This document shows positions 1 through 8,245 of a stretch of 64,000 nt of DNA, in pieces. This DNA comes from Chitinophaga pollutisoli. Lineage in GTDB: Bacteria; Bacteroidota; Bacteroidia; Chitinophagales; Chitinophagaceae. Positions within the stretch are counted from its first letter, which is position 1. The number at the start of each line of letters is the position of its first letter. Location of the stretch: contig NZ_CP149822.1 in the NCBI RefSeq assembly GCF_038396755.1, positions 1,116,001-1,180,000 on the forward strand, given 5' to 3'. A program made the position numbers and the translations under genes. The notes under the pieces were generated by a model that searched no databases, was not told the DNA's origin, and worked only from the letters and a program-made list of their open reading frames with translations.

Positions 1-2250
1 ATACCCCTGGTTCTTCACTTTTCCTGCGTTCTGGAATGCGGGCGTAGCGCCGTACAGTCCGGGTGCGGGCAGTTGCAGCAGGATGTTGTCGGTAATTTTA
101 TGGAAGTAATCGTAGCTGATGGTCAGCCGGTTGTCGAGCATCGACAGGTCGAAGCCGATGTTCGCCGAGTTGGCGGATTCCCAGGTGATCACGGGGTTGC
201 CCACCGCAAACGAGGAGCCCGACTGCGGGAGGTTGTTGAACCCGTACATATTGCTTACCGTCGTATACACATTCAGGTAGCCATAGTTGGAAATGATCTG
301 CTGGTTGCCCAACTGGCCCCAGGAGCCCCGCAGCTTCAGATCGCCCAATTTCTCTTTCACCACTTCCATAAACGGTTCGTCGGTAATGCGCCATGCCGCG
401 GAGAACGATGGGAAGAACGCGCCGCGGTTGCCTTTGGCGAAACGGCTGGAAGCGTCGTACCGGAAGTTGAATTCGAAATAATATTTATTGTCGTATGCGT
501 AGTTGAAACGCCCGAAACCGGAATTCAGCGCCCACTGGTCGATACGCGTACCATACGTGTCGTTGAAGCCTGTCAGCGTTTGGGTGCCTGCGGTAGAGTC
601 GCCGGTGATATTGTCTACATTGAGGCGGCGCGTCTGGTCATATTCGTTCTTCCATCCTTCCGTTGCGTAACCCAGCATCCCCTTCACTTCGTGCTTCCCG
701 TTGAAGGTGCGCTCGTAGTTCAGCATCGCCTGGAAGTTGTCCTGGATGCTGCGGGCGTGGTTCACGGTGCGGGAGCTTTGATTGTCGGAACCGGAATACG
801 GCGCGTAGTCGATCGACTTACGGAACTCGTCCATATTGTTCACGCGGACGTCGGCGCCATACACCACTTTGGCGGACAGGTGCTTGGTGATCGCGTATTC
901 GGCGTTGGCCATGTAGTTGTAGCTGTCGTTATTGTACAGCCTGCGGCCGCCCTGCTCCAGCTGCGCCAGCGGGTTGTTGGAAGCCGTGGGCGCCAGGAAA
1001 TATTTACCGTCTGCATCCTTGATCGGGTAGATGGTGGGGATGCGGATGGCGGTGGAGATCAGCCAGTCGGAATAATACGCATGCTCGCGGATCTTCTGTT
1101 TCGCGTAAGCAAAGTTACCACCCAGCTTCAGTTTGCCCAATTGGGTGCTGAGGTTGGCGCGGCCGTTATAACGTTTGTATCCGTAGTCAGGTCCCCGGTA
1201 CAGGCTGTTTTGGTCGAGATACCCGCCGGAAACGAGGTAATTCACTTTGCCCACTGCCCCGCTTACACCGAGGTTGTGGTTGTGCTGAAGGGCCGCGGAG
1301 CGCATCACTTCATCCATCCACCATTTTTCTGAACCCTTCTCCCCTTGCAGGCGGATCTGCTCTGGTGAGAACTGCGCGTTTTGCCCGGAGTTCACCAGTG
1401 CTTCGTTTTTCAGCTGCATGTATTCCACGCCGCTTACCGGTTTGATGAGGAAAGTCGGCTGCTGCGCTCCCATGATGCCGTTGTAGGTAACACGGGGAAT
1501 CTTGCTGGCCTTGCCTTTCTTCGTGGTCACGAGGATAACGCCGTTGGCCGCGCGCGAACCGTAGATGGCGGATGACGCCGCGTCTTTCAGTACGCTGATG
1601 CTTTCAATGTCGTTCGGATTAAGGAGATCCAGCGAACCGGGAACGCCGTCCACCAGGATCAGCGGACTGGAGTTGTTCACCGTGCTCACTCCGCGGACGT
1701 TGATATTGATCGCCGCACCGGGCTCGGTGGCATTCTGCTGGATGATGAGGTTCGGGGCGGCACCCTGCAGCGCCTGCACCGCACTGGTAACAGGCTTGCC
1801 TTCCAGGTCCTTGGCCGTTACCGTGCTCACGGCGCCGGTAAGGCTTCCCCGCTTCTGCGTGCCGTAACCTACCACCACCACATCAGAAAGTGTGCTGCTG
1901 GCGGTTTTGAGGGATACGTTCAGCGGGCCGCTCCCGATGGCCACTTCCTGGCTGGCGAAGCCGATGGAAGAGATGACCAGCACCTGGTTGGCGCCGGCGG
2001 GAATATTGAGGGAAAAGGTCCCTTCGGCCGTGGTCGCCGTTCCGACGGTCGTTCCTTTCAGCACGACGGAAGCGCCCGGGATGGGATCTTTGGATGCGTC
2101 GTCAGTGACGCGCCCGGTGATAGTCCGGGCATTTTGGGCGAGGGATGCGTGGGCCATCCCCAGCATCAGCAACAGCGCCATAATTTGGCGGCCGTTCTTC
2201 CGCAAGAGCCTCTCTACGATAACGTGACAATAACCAAGCATAGGCTTCAT
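1..2250 (-). CDS. SusC-type TonB-dependent receptor, C-terminus cut by window edge
   Basis: Outer-membrane TonB-dependent transporter of the SusC/RagA class, which imports oligosaccharides with a SusD lid. About 750 N-terminal residues are visible and the frame stays open to base 1. The product has a basic N-region and hydrophobic signal segment ending near residue 39, then a carboxypeptidase-D-like beta-sandwich (starting near RTITGRVTDD), the DVVVVGYGTQKRGSLTGAV TonB-box/plug junction, plug motifs LVDGVPG and VLKDAASSAIYGSRAANGV, and the start of the barrel. There is no STN domain, so it is not expected to signal to an anti-sigma factor. It lies 47 bases downstream of the GH92 gene, so it is probably the next gene of the mannoside operon; its SusD partner should follow outside the window. 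ATG at 2250 was chosen because it precedes the signal peptide. Confidence 0.93.
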   Translation of the reverse strand, partial: MKPMLGYCHVIVERLLRKNGRQIMALLLMLGMAHASLAQNARTITGRVTDDASKDPIPGASVVLKGTTVGTATTAEGTFSLNIPAGANQVLVISSIGFASQEVAIGSGPLNVSLKTASSTLSDVVVVGYGTQKRGSLTGAVSTVTAKDLEGKPVTSAVQALQGAAPNLIIQQNATEPGAAININVRGVSTVNNSSPLILVDGVPGSLDLLNPNDIESISVLKDAASSAIYGSRAANGVILVTTKKGKASKIPRVTYNGIMGAQQPTFLIKPVSGVEYMQLKNEALVNSGQNAQFSPEQIRLQGEKGSEKWWMDEVMRSAALQHNHNLGVSGAVGKVNYLVSGGYLDQNSLYRGPDYGYKRYNGRANLSTQLGKLKLGGNFAYAKQKIREHAYYSDWLISTAIRIPTIYPIKDADGKYFLAPTASNNPLAQLEQGGRRLYNNDSYNYMANAEYAITKHLSAKVVYGADVRVNNMDEFRKSIDYAPYSGSDNQSSRTVNHARSIQDNFQAMLNYERTFNGKHEVKGMLGYATEGWKNEYDQTRRLNVDNITGDSTAGTQTLTGFNDTYGTRIDQWALNSGFGRFNYAYDNKYYFEFNFRYDASSRFAKGNRGAFFPSFSAAWRITDEPFMEVVKEKLGDLKLRGSWGQLGNQQIISNYGYLNVYTTVSNMYGFNNLPQSGSSFAVGNPVITWESANSANIGFDLSMLDNRLTISYDYFHKITDNILLQLPAPGLYGATPAFQNAGKVKNQGY

Positions 2251-2297
2251 AATTTAAAAAAATCAGTTGTGGAATGATGTGTGGATGCGGCTTCGAT

Positions 2298-4625
2298 TTA
2301 TAAAGAAGCCGGCTTGTCTTTCAATTGATATTCCAGCGTTCCGCCCTGCGTGAGCAGGCTGAACGGAATGGCGTTCTGTTTCAGTTTTTTTCCGTTGAAG
2401 GATGGTTGATGGAGATAGATGTTGGCGGGCGCATTGTTGTGCGTCACGATTTCAATCTTATCGCCTTTGTAATATTTTTTATTCAGTTTGATCTCTACAT
2501 TTTCGAACAGGGAAGAACCGATCTGCATTTCGGGTTGCGCCGCGGCACCGCCCTGTACGTCGAACAGGCCGATCGCGCTCAGCACATACCATGCGCCCAG
2601 CTGGCCCTGGTCTTCGTCCTGGCCGTAACCATAACCATGAATCCCTTCCGTTCCGTAAAACTCATTGCAGATCGCGCGTACCCACTTCTGGGTAAGGTGC
2701 GGCTTGCCGGAGAAGTTGAACATCCAGGGCATCTGCAGGCAGGGTTGGTTGCCGTGGTTGTATGGCGCGGAAAGACCGGAGAACGCGTCGATGGTGGTAC
2801 CACCGCCGAAGGTGGTCTTCTGCGCGGCGGTGAAAATGCTGTCCAGCCGTTTGTTGAATTCGGCTTTGCCGATCTTGCTGACCAGGCCCTTCGGATCATG
2901 CGGTACATAGAAGGAATACTGTCCCGCATTCCCTTCCTGGAATCCGCGCCAGGGCTCGGTGGGATTGAAATTGTCCACAAAAGCGCCATCGGCCTTGCGC
3001 GGGCGCACGTATTTGGTAGCCGGGTCGAAGATGTTCTTCCAGCTGTCAGACATTTTCAGGAGTGTTTTGTAATCTTCCTTCTTCCCCAGTTTCTTCGCCC
3101 ATTGCGCTACCGCGAACGCGCTGAAGGAATATTCGAGCGTGTGGGAGCCGGAGAAGCACCATTGCCCTGGAGCAGGATCGATATGATCCACGTATCCGTA
3201 TTTGCGGAAGCGCTCCACATCATCCTTCCCTGCGCCTTCCGGACGGTTCTGGAATCCGATTTCGTTTTTCAGCGCCGCTTCATAAGCTTTGTTCACATCA
3301 AAATCGCGGATGCCGTAGTTATAGGCGCCGGCCATTACGAGGCTCACGAAGTTGGTGCCCACGCCGGACACGTATTTGCTGTTGGCGATGCCGTCGCCCA
3401 GCCAGCCGGCGTCGTTATACACTAACAGCTGGCTGCTCACGAAGTCGGAGTAATATTCCGGGTACACCAGCGCCCAAAGCGGTGTGAGGTTCCAGAATGC
3501 GCCCCAAACGGCATCGGTATTGTAATGGTTGTGCACCGGTTTCCCCTGGGCATTGAGGGGAATCTGACCGTTGCCGCCAGTATTTTTCGGATAAGCGCCG
3601 TTCACGTCGCTGGCGAGGCCGCGGCCCAGCACGGCGTGATAAAGGCCGGTATAGAATTTGGTCAGGTCCGCCTGGCTGCCGCCGGTTACGGTGATGCGGC
3701 CCAGGTAATCGTTCCATTTCTGGTGGTTTTGCTGGCGGGCTGCGTCGAAGGCGAGGTTGGCGGCTTCGGCCTGCAGGTTGCCGCGGGCGTTTTCGATGGA
3801 AGTGTAAGAAAGCCCCAGGCGCACAGTTACCGCTTCATCCGCTTTGGTGTCGAATGTGAGGTAGAGGCCGGCCCCTTTGCCATTAATGTCTTTCTCGCCG
3901 GGCGTTTGCTGCGTACCGCGGAAAGTCCCGAATGCAGAAGGTTGCTTGTCCAGCACAGCGGAAAAGTACATAGCTACCTCCGCGCCGGACTGGTATTTCT
4001 GTACGTAAGAAGGCAGGGTGATGACATACCCTTCGATCCGGCCGTCGGGCGTCAGGTACACGCGCGCGTCTTTCACTTCACCGCTTTCACCCTGTTTGTT
4101 GCCGATATCGAAAAGAATATGCGAGTCCGTTCCCTGGGGAAAGGTGAACCGCTGGAAAGCCACGCGTTCAGTGGAGGTGACTTCTGCACGGATACCGTAG
4201 CGTTTCAGCGTTACGGCATAGTATCCTGCGGTGGCTTTTTCCTCCGCACGATCAAATGCCGACCGGTAGCCCGACTGCACATCATCCAGTTTACCCGGAA
4301 CCGTCACCAGCGCTCCTTTCGTAGGCATCAGCACTACGCCTCCTACCTGGAACTCATGAAAATTGGGGAACCCTTCAATGGAGGTGTGCCTGTAATCGTA
4401 TCCTACTGCTTCCCAACCGTTGGGATTGCCGTAGCTGCCGTCGGTGGAGGGGCCTGGCTTGGCCATTCCGAACGGCGAAGCGCCGGGCGCAAAATGGAAC
4501 CAGCGGCAATGCGCCGTTCCGATCAGCGGATCTACATATCCGGTTAAATCCTTCTTTTCCTGCGCGCCAAGGCGGGATACCGAAACGAGCAGCAACAACC
4601 AGAGCATCCAATTTTCCTTTCTCAT
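2298..4625 (-). CDS. GH92 family alpha-mannosidase, secreted
   Basis: A 775-residue protein with a signal peptide (cleavage after about residue 21, LGAQ) and the two-domain layout of glycoside hydrolase family 92, calcium-dependent inverting exo-alpha-mannosidases. Visible family motifs: YVDPLIGT and ASPFGMAKPGP in the N-terminal beta-sandwich, then in the (alpha/alpha)6 barrel EGNAGQYSFYVPHD, YNHGNQPCLQMPW and GQDEDQGQLGAWYVLSAIG. By eye the Glu of EGNAGQY matches the proposed general acid of the family, and the acidic residues of GQDEDQGQ match the base and calcium region, so it should be active. The usual NEPSH motif reads NQPCL here, and the N-terminal GFSHTH motif is replaced by an EGFPNFHEF-type version, so linkage preference may differ from characterised alpha-1,2 enzymes. 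Neighbouring isomerase and kinase genes support mannose as the product. Confidence 0.9.
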   Translation of the reverse strand: MRKENWMLWLLLLVSVSRLGAQEKKDLTGYVDPLIGTAHCRWFHFAPGASPFGMAKPGPSTDGSYGNPNGWEAVGYDYRHTSIEGFPNFHEFQVGGVVLMPTKGALVTVPGKLDDVQSGYRSAFDRAEEKATAGYYAVTLKRYGIRAEVTSTERVAFQRFTFPQGTDSHILFDIGNKQGESGEVKDARVYLTPDGRIEGYVITLPSYVQKYQSGAEVAMYFSAVLDKQPSAFGTFRGTQQTPGEKDINGKGAGLYLTFDTKADEAVTVRLGLSYTSIENARGNLQAEAANLAFDAARQQNHQKWNDYLGRITVTGGSQADLTKFYTGLYHAVLGRGLASDVNGAYPKNTGGNGQIPLNAQGKPVHNHYNTDAVWGAFWNLTPLWALVYPEYYSDFVSSQLLVYNDAGWLGDGIANSKYVSGVGTNFVSLVMAGAYNYGIRDFDVNKAYEAALKNEIGFQNRPEGAGKDDVERFRKYGYVDHIDPAPGQWCFSGSHTLEYSFSAFAVAQWAKKLGKKEDYKTLLKMSDSWKNIFDPATKYVRPRKADGAFVDNFNPTEPWRGFQEGNAGQYSFYVPHDPKGLVSKIGKAEFNKRLDSIFTAAQKTTFGGGTTIDAFSGLSAPYNHGNQPCLQMPWMFNFSGKPHLTQKWVRAICNEFYGTEGIHGYGYGQDEDQGQLGAWYVLSAIGLFDVQGGAAAQPEMQIGSSLFENVEIKLNKKYYKGDKIEIVTHNNAPANIYLHQPSFNGKKLKQNAIPFSLLTQGGTLEYQLKDKPASL

Positions 4626-4651
4626 CCTAGCTATTTTTTGTTTGATGAAGA

Positions 4652-4678
4652 ACTGCCCGCGGACGCGCCGCGGGCAGT
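4652..4678 (-). terminator. GC-rich hairpin between isomerase and GH92 genes
   Basis: An 11-bp perfect inverted repeat (ACTGCCCGCGG / CCGCGGGCAGT) with a 5-base loop lies in the 61-base gap between the isomerase stop and the GH92 start. On the transcribed strand it is followed by TTCTTCATC, a poor U-tract. It could be a weak terminator or an mRNA processing/stability hairpin that lowers expression of GH92 and SusC relative to the upstream enzymes. Confidence 0.5.
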
Positions 4679-4686
4679 CCGGTAAA

Positions 4687-6465
4687 TTATTTGACGAAAG
4701 CCTTCACCACTTTAGCCGTGGCGCCGCCTTCATTGATGATCCTGTAAGATCCCGCAGCTGCGGGGATCGCGAATGTTTCGGCGTAGTTGTACCGCTGCCG
4801 GAAGCCATTGGCGGTTTCCACCACCACGGATTCCCCTTCCACCAGCATGAGCACATGGCATTTGCCCACCGTTTCCACCGTTACCGTTCCCTCGAACTCC
4901 AGGCGGTGCACATCGTAAAAATGCTGCTGGTGGGTGGGCGCGTGTACGAGCTGCCAGTTGTCGCCTTTTTCGATCACGCTTTGCTTCGAAATAAGCTCGT
5001 CCTCTACCCTGGTGCCTTTGCGGCTGAAATCCAGGTTGCGGAAAGCGTGGTCGATGTTGATGGGGCGCGGCTTCCCGTTGAGGTCGAGCCTTACCCAATC
5101 GTACATCTTAAAAGTGAAGATGTAAGGTGTGGCGCTGATCTCCAGCACCAGGTTGTCTTTCCCGGAACTATGCACGGTGCCGTTGGGGATGAGGAAAAAG
5201 TCGTGCTTGTTCGCCTCGAATACCCGTACGTATTTTTCGATGTCGATCGCCTCGTTTTTCGCCACGCTTCCTTCCAATGCCGCGCGGAACGCCGCCGGAT
5301 CGATGTCGTCCTGGAAGCCGAGGTACACCTTCGCGCCCGGTTTGCAATCCAGCATGTAATAGGTTTCGTCCTGCGTAATGGTTTCCCCAAAGTTCTCGCG
5401 GATGTACTGCACGCTGGGGTGGCACTGGATCGACAGGTTGCCGCCGTCGAACGTATCGAGGAAGTCGAATCGGATGGGGAAGTCGATACCGAAACGTGGT
5501 TCGTCGGCGCCCAGCACTTCCTTCGCGTGTTTTATCATCAGCCAGTCGAATGCCACTTCCAGCAAAACGCCGTCGCTTTCGAACACGAGGCCGTTCTCCG
5601 GAACGATCATTTCGAACGACCAGGCGTAATTCACTTCTTCTTTATTCAGGCCGGAAATTTTTTCTTTCATCCAGTCGCCGCCCCAGGCGCCGGCTTCGAA
5701 CCAGGGCCGTACACGGAACACGTTCTGCGACAGCTGTTGCAGCCCTTCGCTGATGGCTGCCTGCGGGGCCCAGGAGATGGTTTCTTTCCACTGCCCGTCC
5801 GCGATCACTTCGATGGCGGGGAGGATGGATTGTTTGTGCGCGTTGAGCAGCACCCAGTCCACGAAATAGAAACGCTTGTACGTTTCCTGGTTATCGTCCC
5901 ACCGCGATTTGCCGAGGTTATTGGCGGTGCGGGCGCGCATGCGGTATTGCAGTTCGTTTTTCGGAAGATCTACGTACACCACGGGCGCCTGTACATTGGC
6001 CAAAGCCGCGCCGGCGCCTACTACGAGGGTGATGCCGGTTGCGGGTATCTGTATATTGTCCAATTTGCTGGAATCGAATAAATCTTTCAGGGTCAGCGTC
6101 GTCCTGCGGCCCCAGACGGTTCCTTTTTCACCGAGGAAAGGCGCCACGAGGGCCTCTATCTCCGCTTCGGGTTTCATCAGGTTTGCAGTGTACACCAGGT
6201 TCACGGCTACACCGGCAGCCGTCAGCTCCCGCTCCAGGGAGCTGGCGATATACTCCCAGTCGTTACCGATATAACCGTCAATCAAAATGACATTCCTACC
6301 CTTCATCCAGTTAGCAAGCGTTGCGTATCCGGACTGAATACGGCCGGAACCCAGACTGGCGAAGGGGTACATGTCGTACCGGCCTGCCGGGAGCGGCTTT
6401 CGTTCTGCCGTTGTTGCCGGCAGAAGGGGTTGGGTTGTTTTTCTCCAATTCATGATGGTGTTCAT
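4687..6465 (-). CDS. class I mannose-6-phosphate isomerase with N-terminal degenerate kinase-like domain
   Basis: Converts mannose-6-phosphate to fructose-6-phosphate in the cytoplasm. The C-terminal ~350 of 592 residues carry the type I isomerase metal site: the Gln and His of LSIQCHPS, the Glu of TQDETYYML and the His of NGTVHSSG are the four expected zinc ligands. The N-terminal ~230 residues are not part of the ordinary ~400-residue enzyme: ILIDGYIGNDWE followed by alternating strands and helices resembles a uridine-kinase-like P-loop fold, but the Walker A lysine is missing, so nucleotide binding is doubtful. No signal peptide. The start lies 3 bases after the ROK kinase stop, so the two are probably co-translated; an alternative ATG at 6453 is possible. 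Enzyme assignment is strong, the N-domain reading is inference. Confidence 0.88.
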   Translation of the reverse strand: MNTIMNWRKTTQPLLPATTAERKPLPAGRYDMYPFASLGSGRIQSGYATLANWMKGRNVILIDGYIGNDWEYIASSLERELTAAGVAVNLVYTANLMKPEAEIEALVAPFLGEKGTVWGRRTTLTLKDLFDSSKLDNIQIPATGITLVVGAGAALANVQAPVVYVDLPKNELQYRMRARTANNLGKSRWDDNQETYKRFYFVDWVLLNAHKQSILPAIEVIADGQWKETISWAPQAAISEGLQQLSQNVFRVRPWFEAGAWGGDWMKEKISGLNKEEVNYAWSFEMIVPENGLVFESDGVLLEVAFDWLMIKHAKEVLGADEPRFGIDFPIRFDFLDTFDGGNLSIQCHPSVQYIRENFGETITQDETYYMLDCKPGAKVYLGFQDDIDPAAFRAALEGSVAKNEAIDIEKYVRVFEANKHDFFLIPNGTVHSSGKDNLVLEISATPYIFTFKMYDWVRLDLNGKPRPINIDHAFRNLDFSRKGTRVEDELISKQSVIEKGDNWQLVHAPTHQQHFYDVHRLEFEGTVTVETVGKCHVLMLVEGESVVVETANGFRQRYNYAETFAIPAAAGSYRIINEGGATAKVVKAFVK

Positions 6466-6468
6466 TTT

Positions 6469-7383
6469 CTATCGCGCATTGTTGTTATTGATATGAGTGC
6501 TGCAAATCCATGCGGCGCCTGAGAGAGCCGAGTTTTCTCCGCGTCCTGAAATGTGGACCGTAGTGGCGATGCCGTTATCCCGCAGGTAAGTTTCCAGCGG
6601 CGCCAGGAAATAGGGATGCGCCTTGCGGATGTTGCCGCCGATCACGAGCCTTTCCGCTTCATAATCCCTGAGCCAGGGAGCCAGCACTTCGCCCAGGCTG
6701 TTGCCCAGTCCGGCGAAGAGCGCCAGGGCCGTGGTATCCTGTTTTTCGGCCAGGTCCGCCAGGTCTTTCACTTCCGCGAGCCGTTGCCCGGTGCGTTGGT
6801 GATACCCGTTGAGCAGCCAGCGCGAAGAGATATAATCTTCCGCGATGCCGTCTTTGTAGGGCAGATGATAGATATATCCTTCCGGCGGGATGCCCGTGCC
6901 TTCGTGCAGGATCACATTATCCCGCAGGAAAGTGCCGCCGAGCCCGGTGCCGAGCGTTACGGCCACCATGCGGCTGGAACCTTTCCCCTCGCCCGACCAT
7001 GCCTCGCCGAGCGCGAAGCAGGACGCGTCGTTCTCGAAGTAAATCCCCGACGCAAAGCCCAGCGATGCCGCCAGCGCTTCCCGGATATTCATACCATAAA
7101 GTGATTCATATTTGGCAACGCCTTTGATCAGCGAAATCCCGCCGGGATAATCAAAAGGCCCCGGCATGGCTATGCCGATAGCCGCTACTTCCCTCCCCAC
7201 GGCCGCGAGCGTCCGGGCGATGCAAGCCGTCCACCGCGCCAGGATGTCTTCCGCACCGGCGCCGGCATCCACCGGCTCCTTGAACTTGCAATCTGCCGCC
7301 ACTTCACCGTTGGACAGGCTTATCAGGGCCGCCGTTATATGGGAACCACCGATATCCGCACCTATCACATAGTTATTGTTCAT
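6469..7383 (-). CDS. ROK family sugar kinase, likely acting on mannose
   Basis: A 304-residue cytoplasmic ROK kinase. The N-terminal phosphate-binding motif GADIGGSH, the catalytic-Asp motif FENDASCFALGE and the second nucleotide motif VTLGTGLGGTF are all present. The usual GEIGH and CxCGxxGCxE zinc-cluster stretch is absent; in its place is PPEGYIYHLPYKDGIAEDY, so this is a zinc-less ROK variant. Its place between a GntR regulator and mannose-6-phosphate isomerase, in a cluster with GH92, makes mannokinase activity the most economical guess; fructose or glucose kinase cannot be excluded. Upstream in-frame codons exist, but ATG 7383 puts the first strand (YVIGADIGG) at the normal place. Confidence 0.85.
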   Translation of the reverse strand: MNNNYVIGADIGGSHITAALISLSNGEVAADCKFKEPVDAGAGAEDILARWTACIARTLAAVGREVAAIGIAMPGPFDYPGGISLIKGVAKYESLYGMNIREALAASLGFASGIYFENDASCFALGEAWSGEGKGSSRMVAVTLGTGLGGTFLRDNVILHEGTGIPPEGYIYHLPYKDGIAEDYISSRWLLNGYHQRTGQRLAEVKDLADLAEKQDTTALALFAGLGNSLGEVLAPWLRDYEAERLVIGGNIRKAHPYFLAPLETYLRDNGIATTVHISGRGENSALSGAAWICSTHINNNNAR

Positions 7384-7394
7384 ATGTTTGAACA
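7377..7394 (-). promoter_or_regulatory. putative GntR operator overlapping the ROK start codon
   Basis: On the minus strand this reads TGTTCAAACATATGAACA, with a perfect TGTTC-N8-GAACA inverted repeat. It matches the element at the gntR start (8191-8208) at 14 of 18 positions, consensus TGTTNNAACATNNGAACA. Sharing between the regulator and its neighbour's start suggests the binding site of the local GntR protein. Confidence 0.55.
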
Positions 7395-7459
7395 TATTAA
7401 TAATGAAGAAAAAAATAACCTTTTCCTGCAAGGGAGCAAGAAAAGGAGTAGCTGTCGGA

Positions 7460-8191
7460 TCAGGGTTCTGACCTGATCTCTATCGAATACGTGAATTTAT
7501 CGGACCTGTAATAACCGATGTTGTACTCTACGGGCCTGTCGCCAGGGTCGTACACGAAGCGCTCCCGGAAAAGTACGGGATCTTTCGGGTCTACCTGCAG
7601 CTTCTTCGCCACACTGCCGGCCATCAATGCACTGATGTGCTCGCTGGAACGCACGACAATAATATCGAATTTCTCGGACAGGAGCTGGTACAGCGGACGG
7701 TTCAGATCGTCGCTTTCCGTAAGGATGATACGAGGATGGAAGTAACTTTCGAAATAAACGATTGGCTCGCCCTCGACGCCTTTCAGTTTACTGAGTTTGC
7801 AGACGGGCGTGTTGACGGGTATATTGAAAAACCCGGCCATCTTTTCGTCGGCCTGCACTTTTTCGAGCGTAAGCAAGAGATTGGAGGTAGCGATGCCCCG
7901 CTTGGACATTTCCTTGGTAAAGCTTTGCCAGTCCTGCAGGCTGGTGGATAACTGGCGTTGCGCCACTTTGGTACCCACGCCCTTCTTTCTGGCCAACAAA
8001 CCTTCGTACTCCAACTTGTTGGTGGCCTGGCGGATGGTGTTCCGGGAAACGCCCAGCCGGTTGGCCAGTTCCACTTCTTTCGGCAGGAAGGAACCGTTCT
8101 GGTACGCGGGCTGACTAATCAACTCGCGCAGCAGTTCCTCCACCTGGATGTGGAGCGGCATTTTGCTCTTATGGTCAATCTTCAAATTCAT
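7460..8191 (-). CDS. GntR family transcriptional regulator with UTRA effector domain
   Basis: A 243-residue regulator. Residues ~10-75 form the winged helix: PLHIQVEELLRELI, LPKEVELANRLGVSRNTIR (recognition helix) and LEYEGLLARKKGVGT. From ~90 to the end is a UTRA-type ligand domain (KLSKLKGVEGEPIVYFESY ... LFRERFVYDPGDRPVEYNIGYYRSD), which in this family usually binds a sugar or sugar phosphate. It probably represses the kinase-isomerase-GH92-SusC genes until a mannose derivative appears. Upstream in-frame starts at 8209 (ATG) and 8233 (TTG) exist, but MNLKIDHKSKMPLH at 8191 is the normal N-terminus and the upstream codons overlap the promoter. Confidence 0.88.
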   Translation of the reverse strand: MNLKIDHKSKMPLHIQVEELLRELISQPAYQNGSFLPKEVELANRLGVSRNTIRQATNKLEYEGLLARKKGVGTKVAQRQLSTSLQDWQSFTKEMSKRGIATSNLLLTLEKVQADEKMAGFFNIPVNTPVCKLSKLKGVEGEPIVYFESYFHPRIILTESDDLNRPLYQLLSEKFDIIVVRSSEHISALMAGSVAKKLQVDPKDPVLFRERFVYDPGDRPVEYNIGYYRSDKFTYSIEIRSEP

Positions 8192-8208
8192 GTTCGAATG
8201 TTCAAACA
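8191..8208 (-). promoter_or_regulatory. putative GntR autoregulatory operator
   Basis: Minus strand TGTTTGAACATTCGAACA, related to the element at the ROK start (7377-7394). It overlaps the candidate -7 element and touches the gntR start codon, a position where a bound repressor would block RNA polymerase. Confidence 0.55.
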
Positions 8209-8233
8209 TACTAAATTCCCAGACACAAAACAA
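8203..8233 (-). promoter_or_regulatory. candidate Bacteroidota-type promoter of gntR
   Basis: The -7 element TATGTTTG (8210-8203, minus) fits TAnnTTTG exactly; a TTG at 8233-8231 lies 20 bases upstream, the right distance for the -33 element. The predicted transcript would start only a few bases before ATG 8191, so the mRNA is nearly leaderless. Confidence 0.55.
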
Positions 8234-8245
8234 TGTCTTGTTAAA

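Noticed and set aside
4444..6081. A 545-codon open frame on the plus strand across the isomerase and GH92 genes
   Set aside because: It lies antisense to two genes with full family motifs, its product is low in recognisable structure and rich in His/Val/Phe/Arg as expected of a GC-rich shadow frame.
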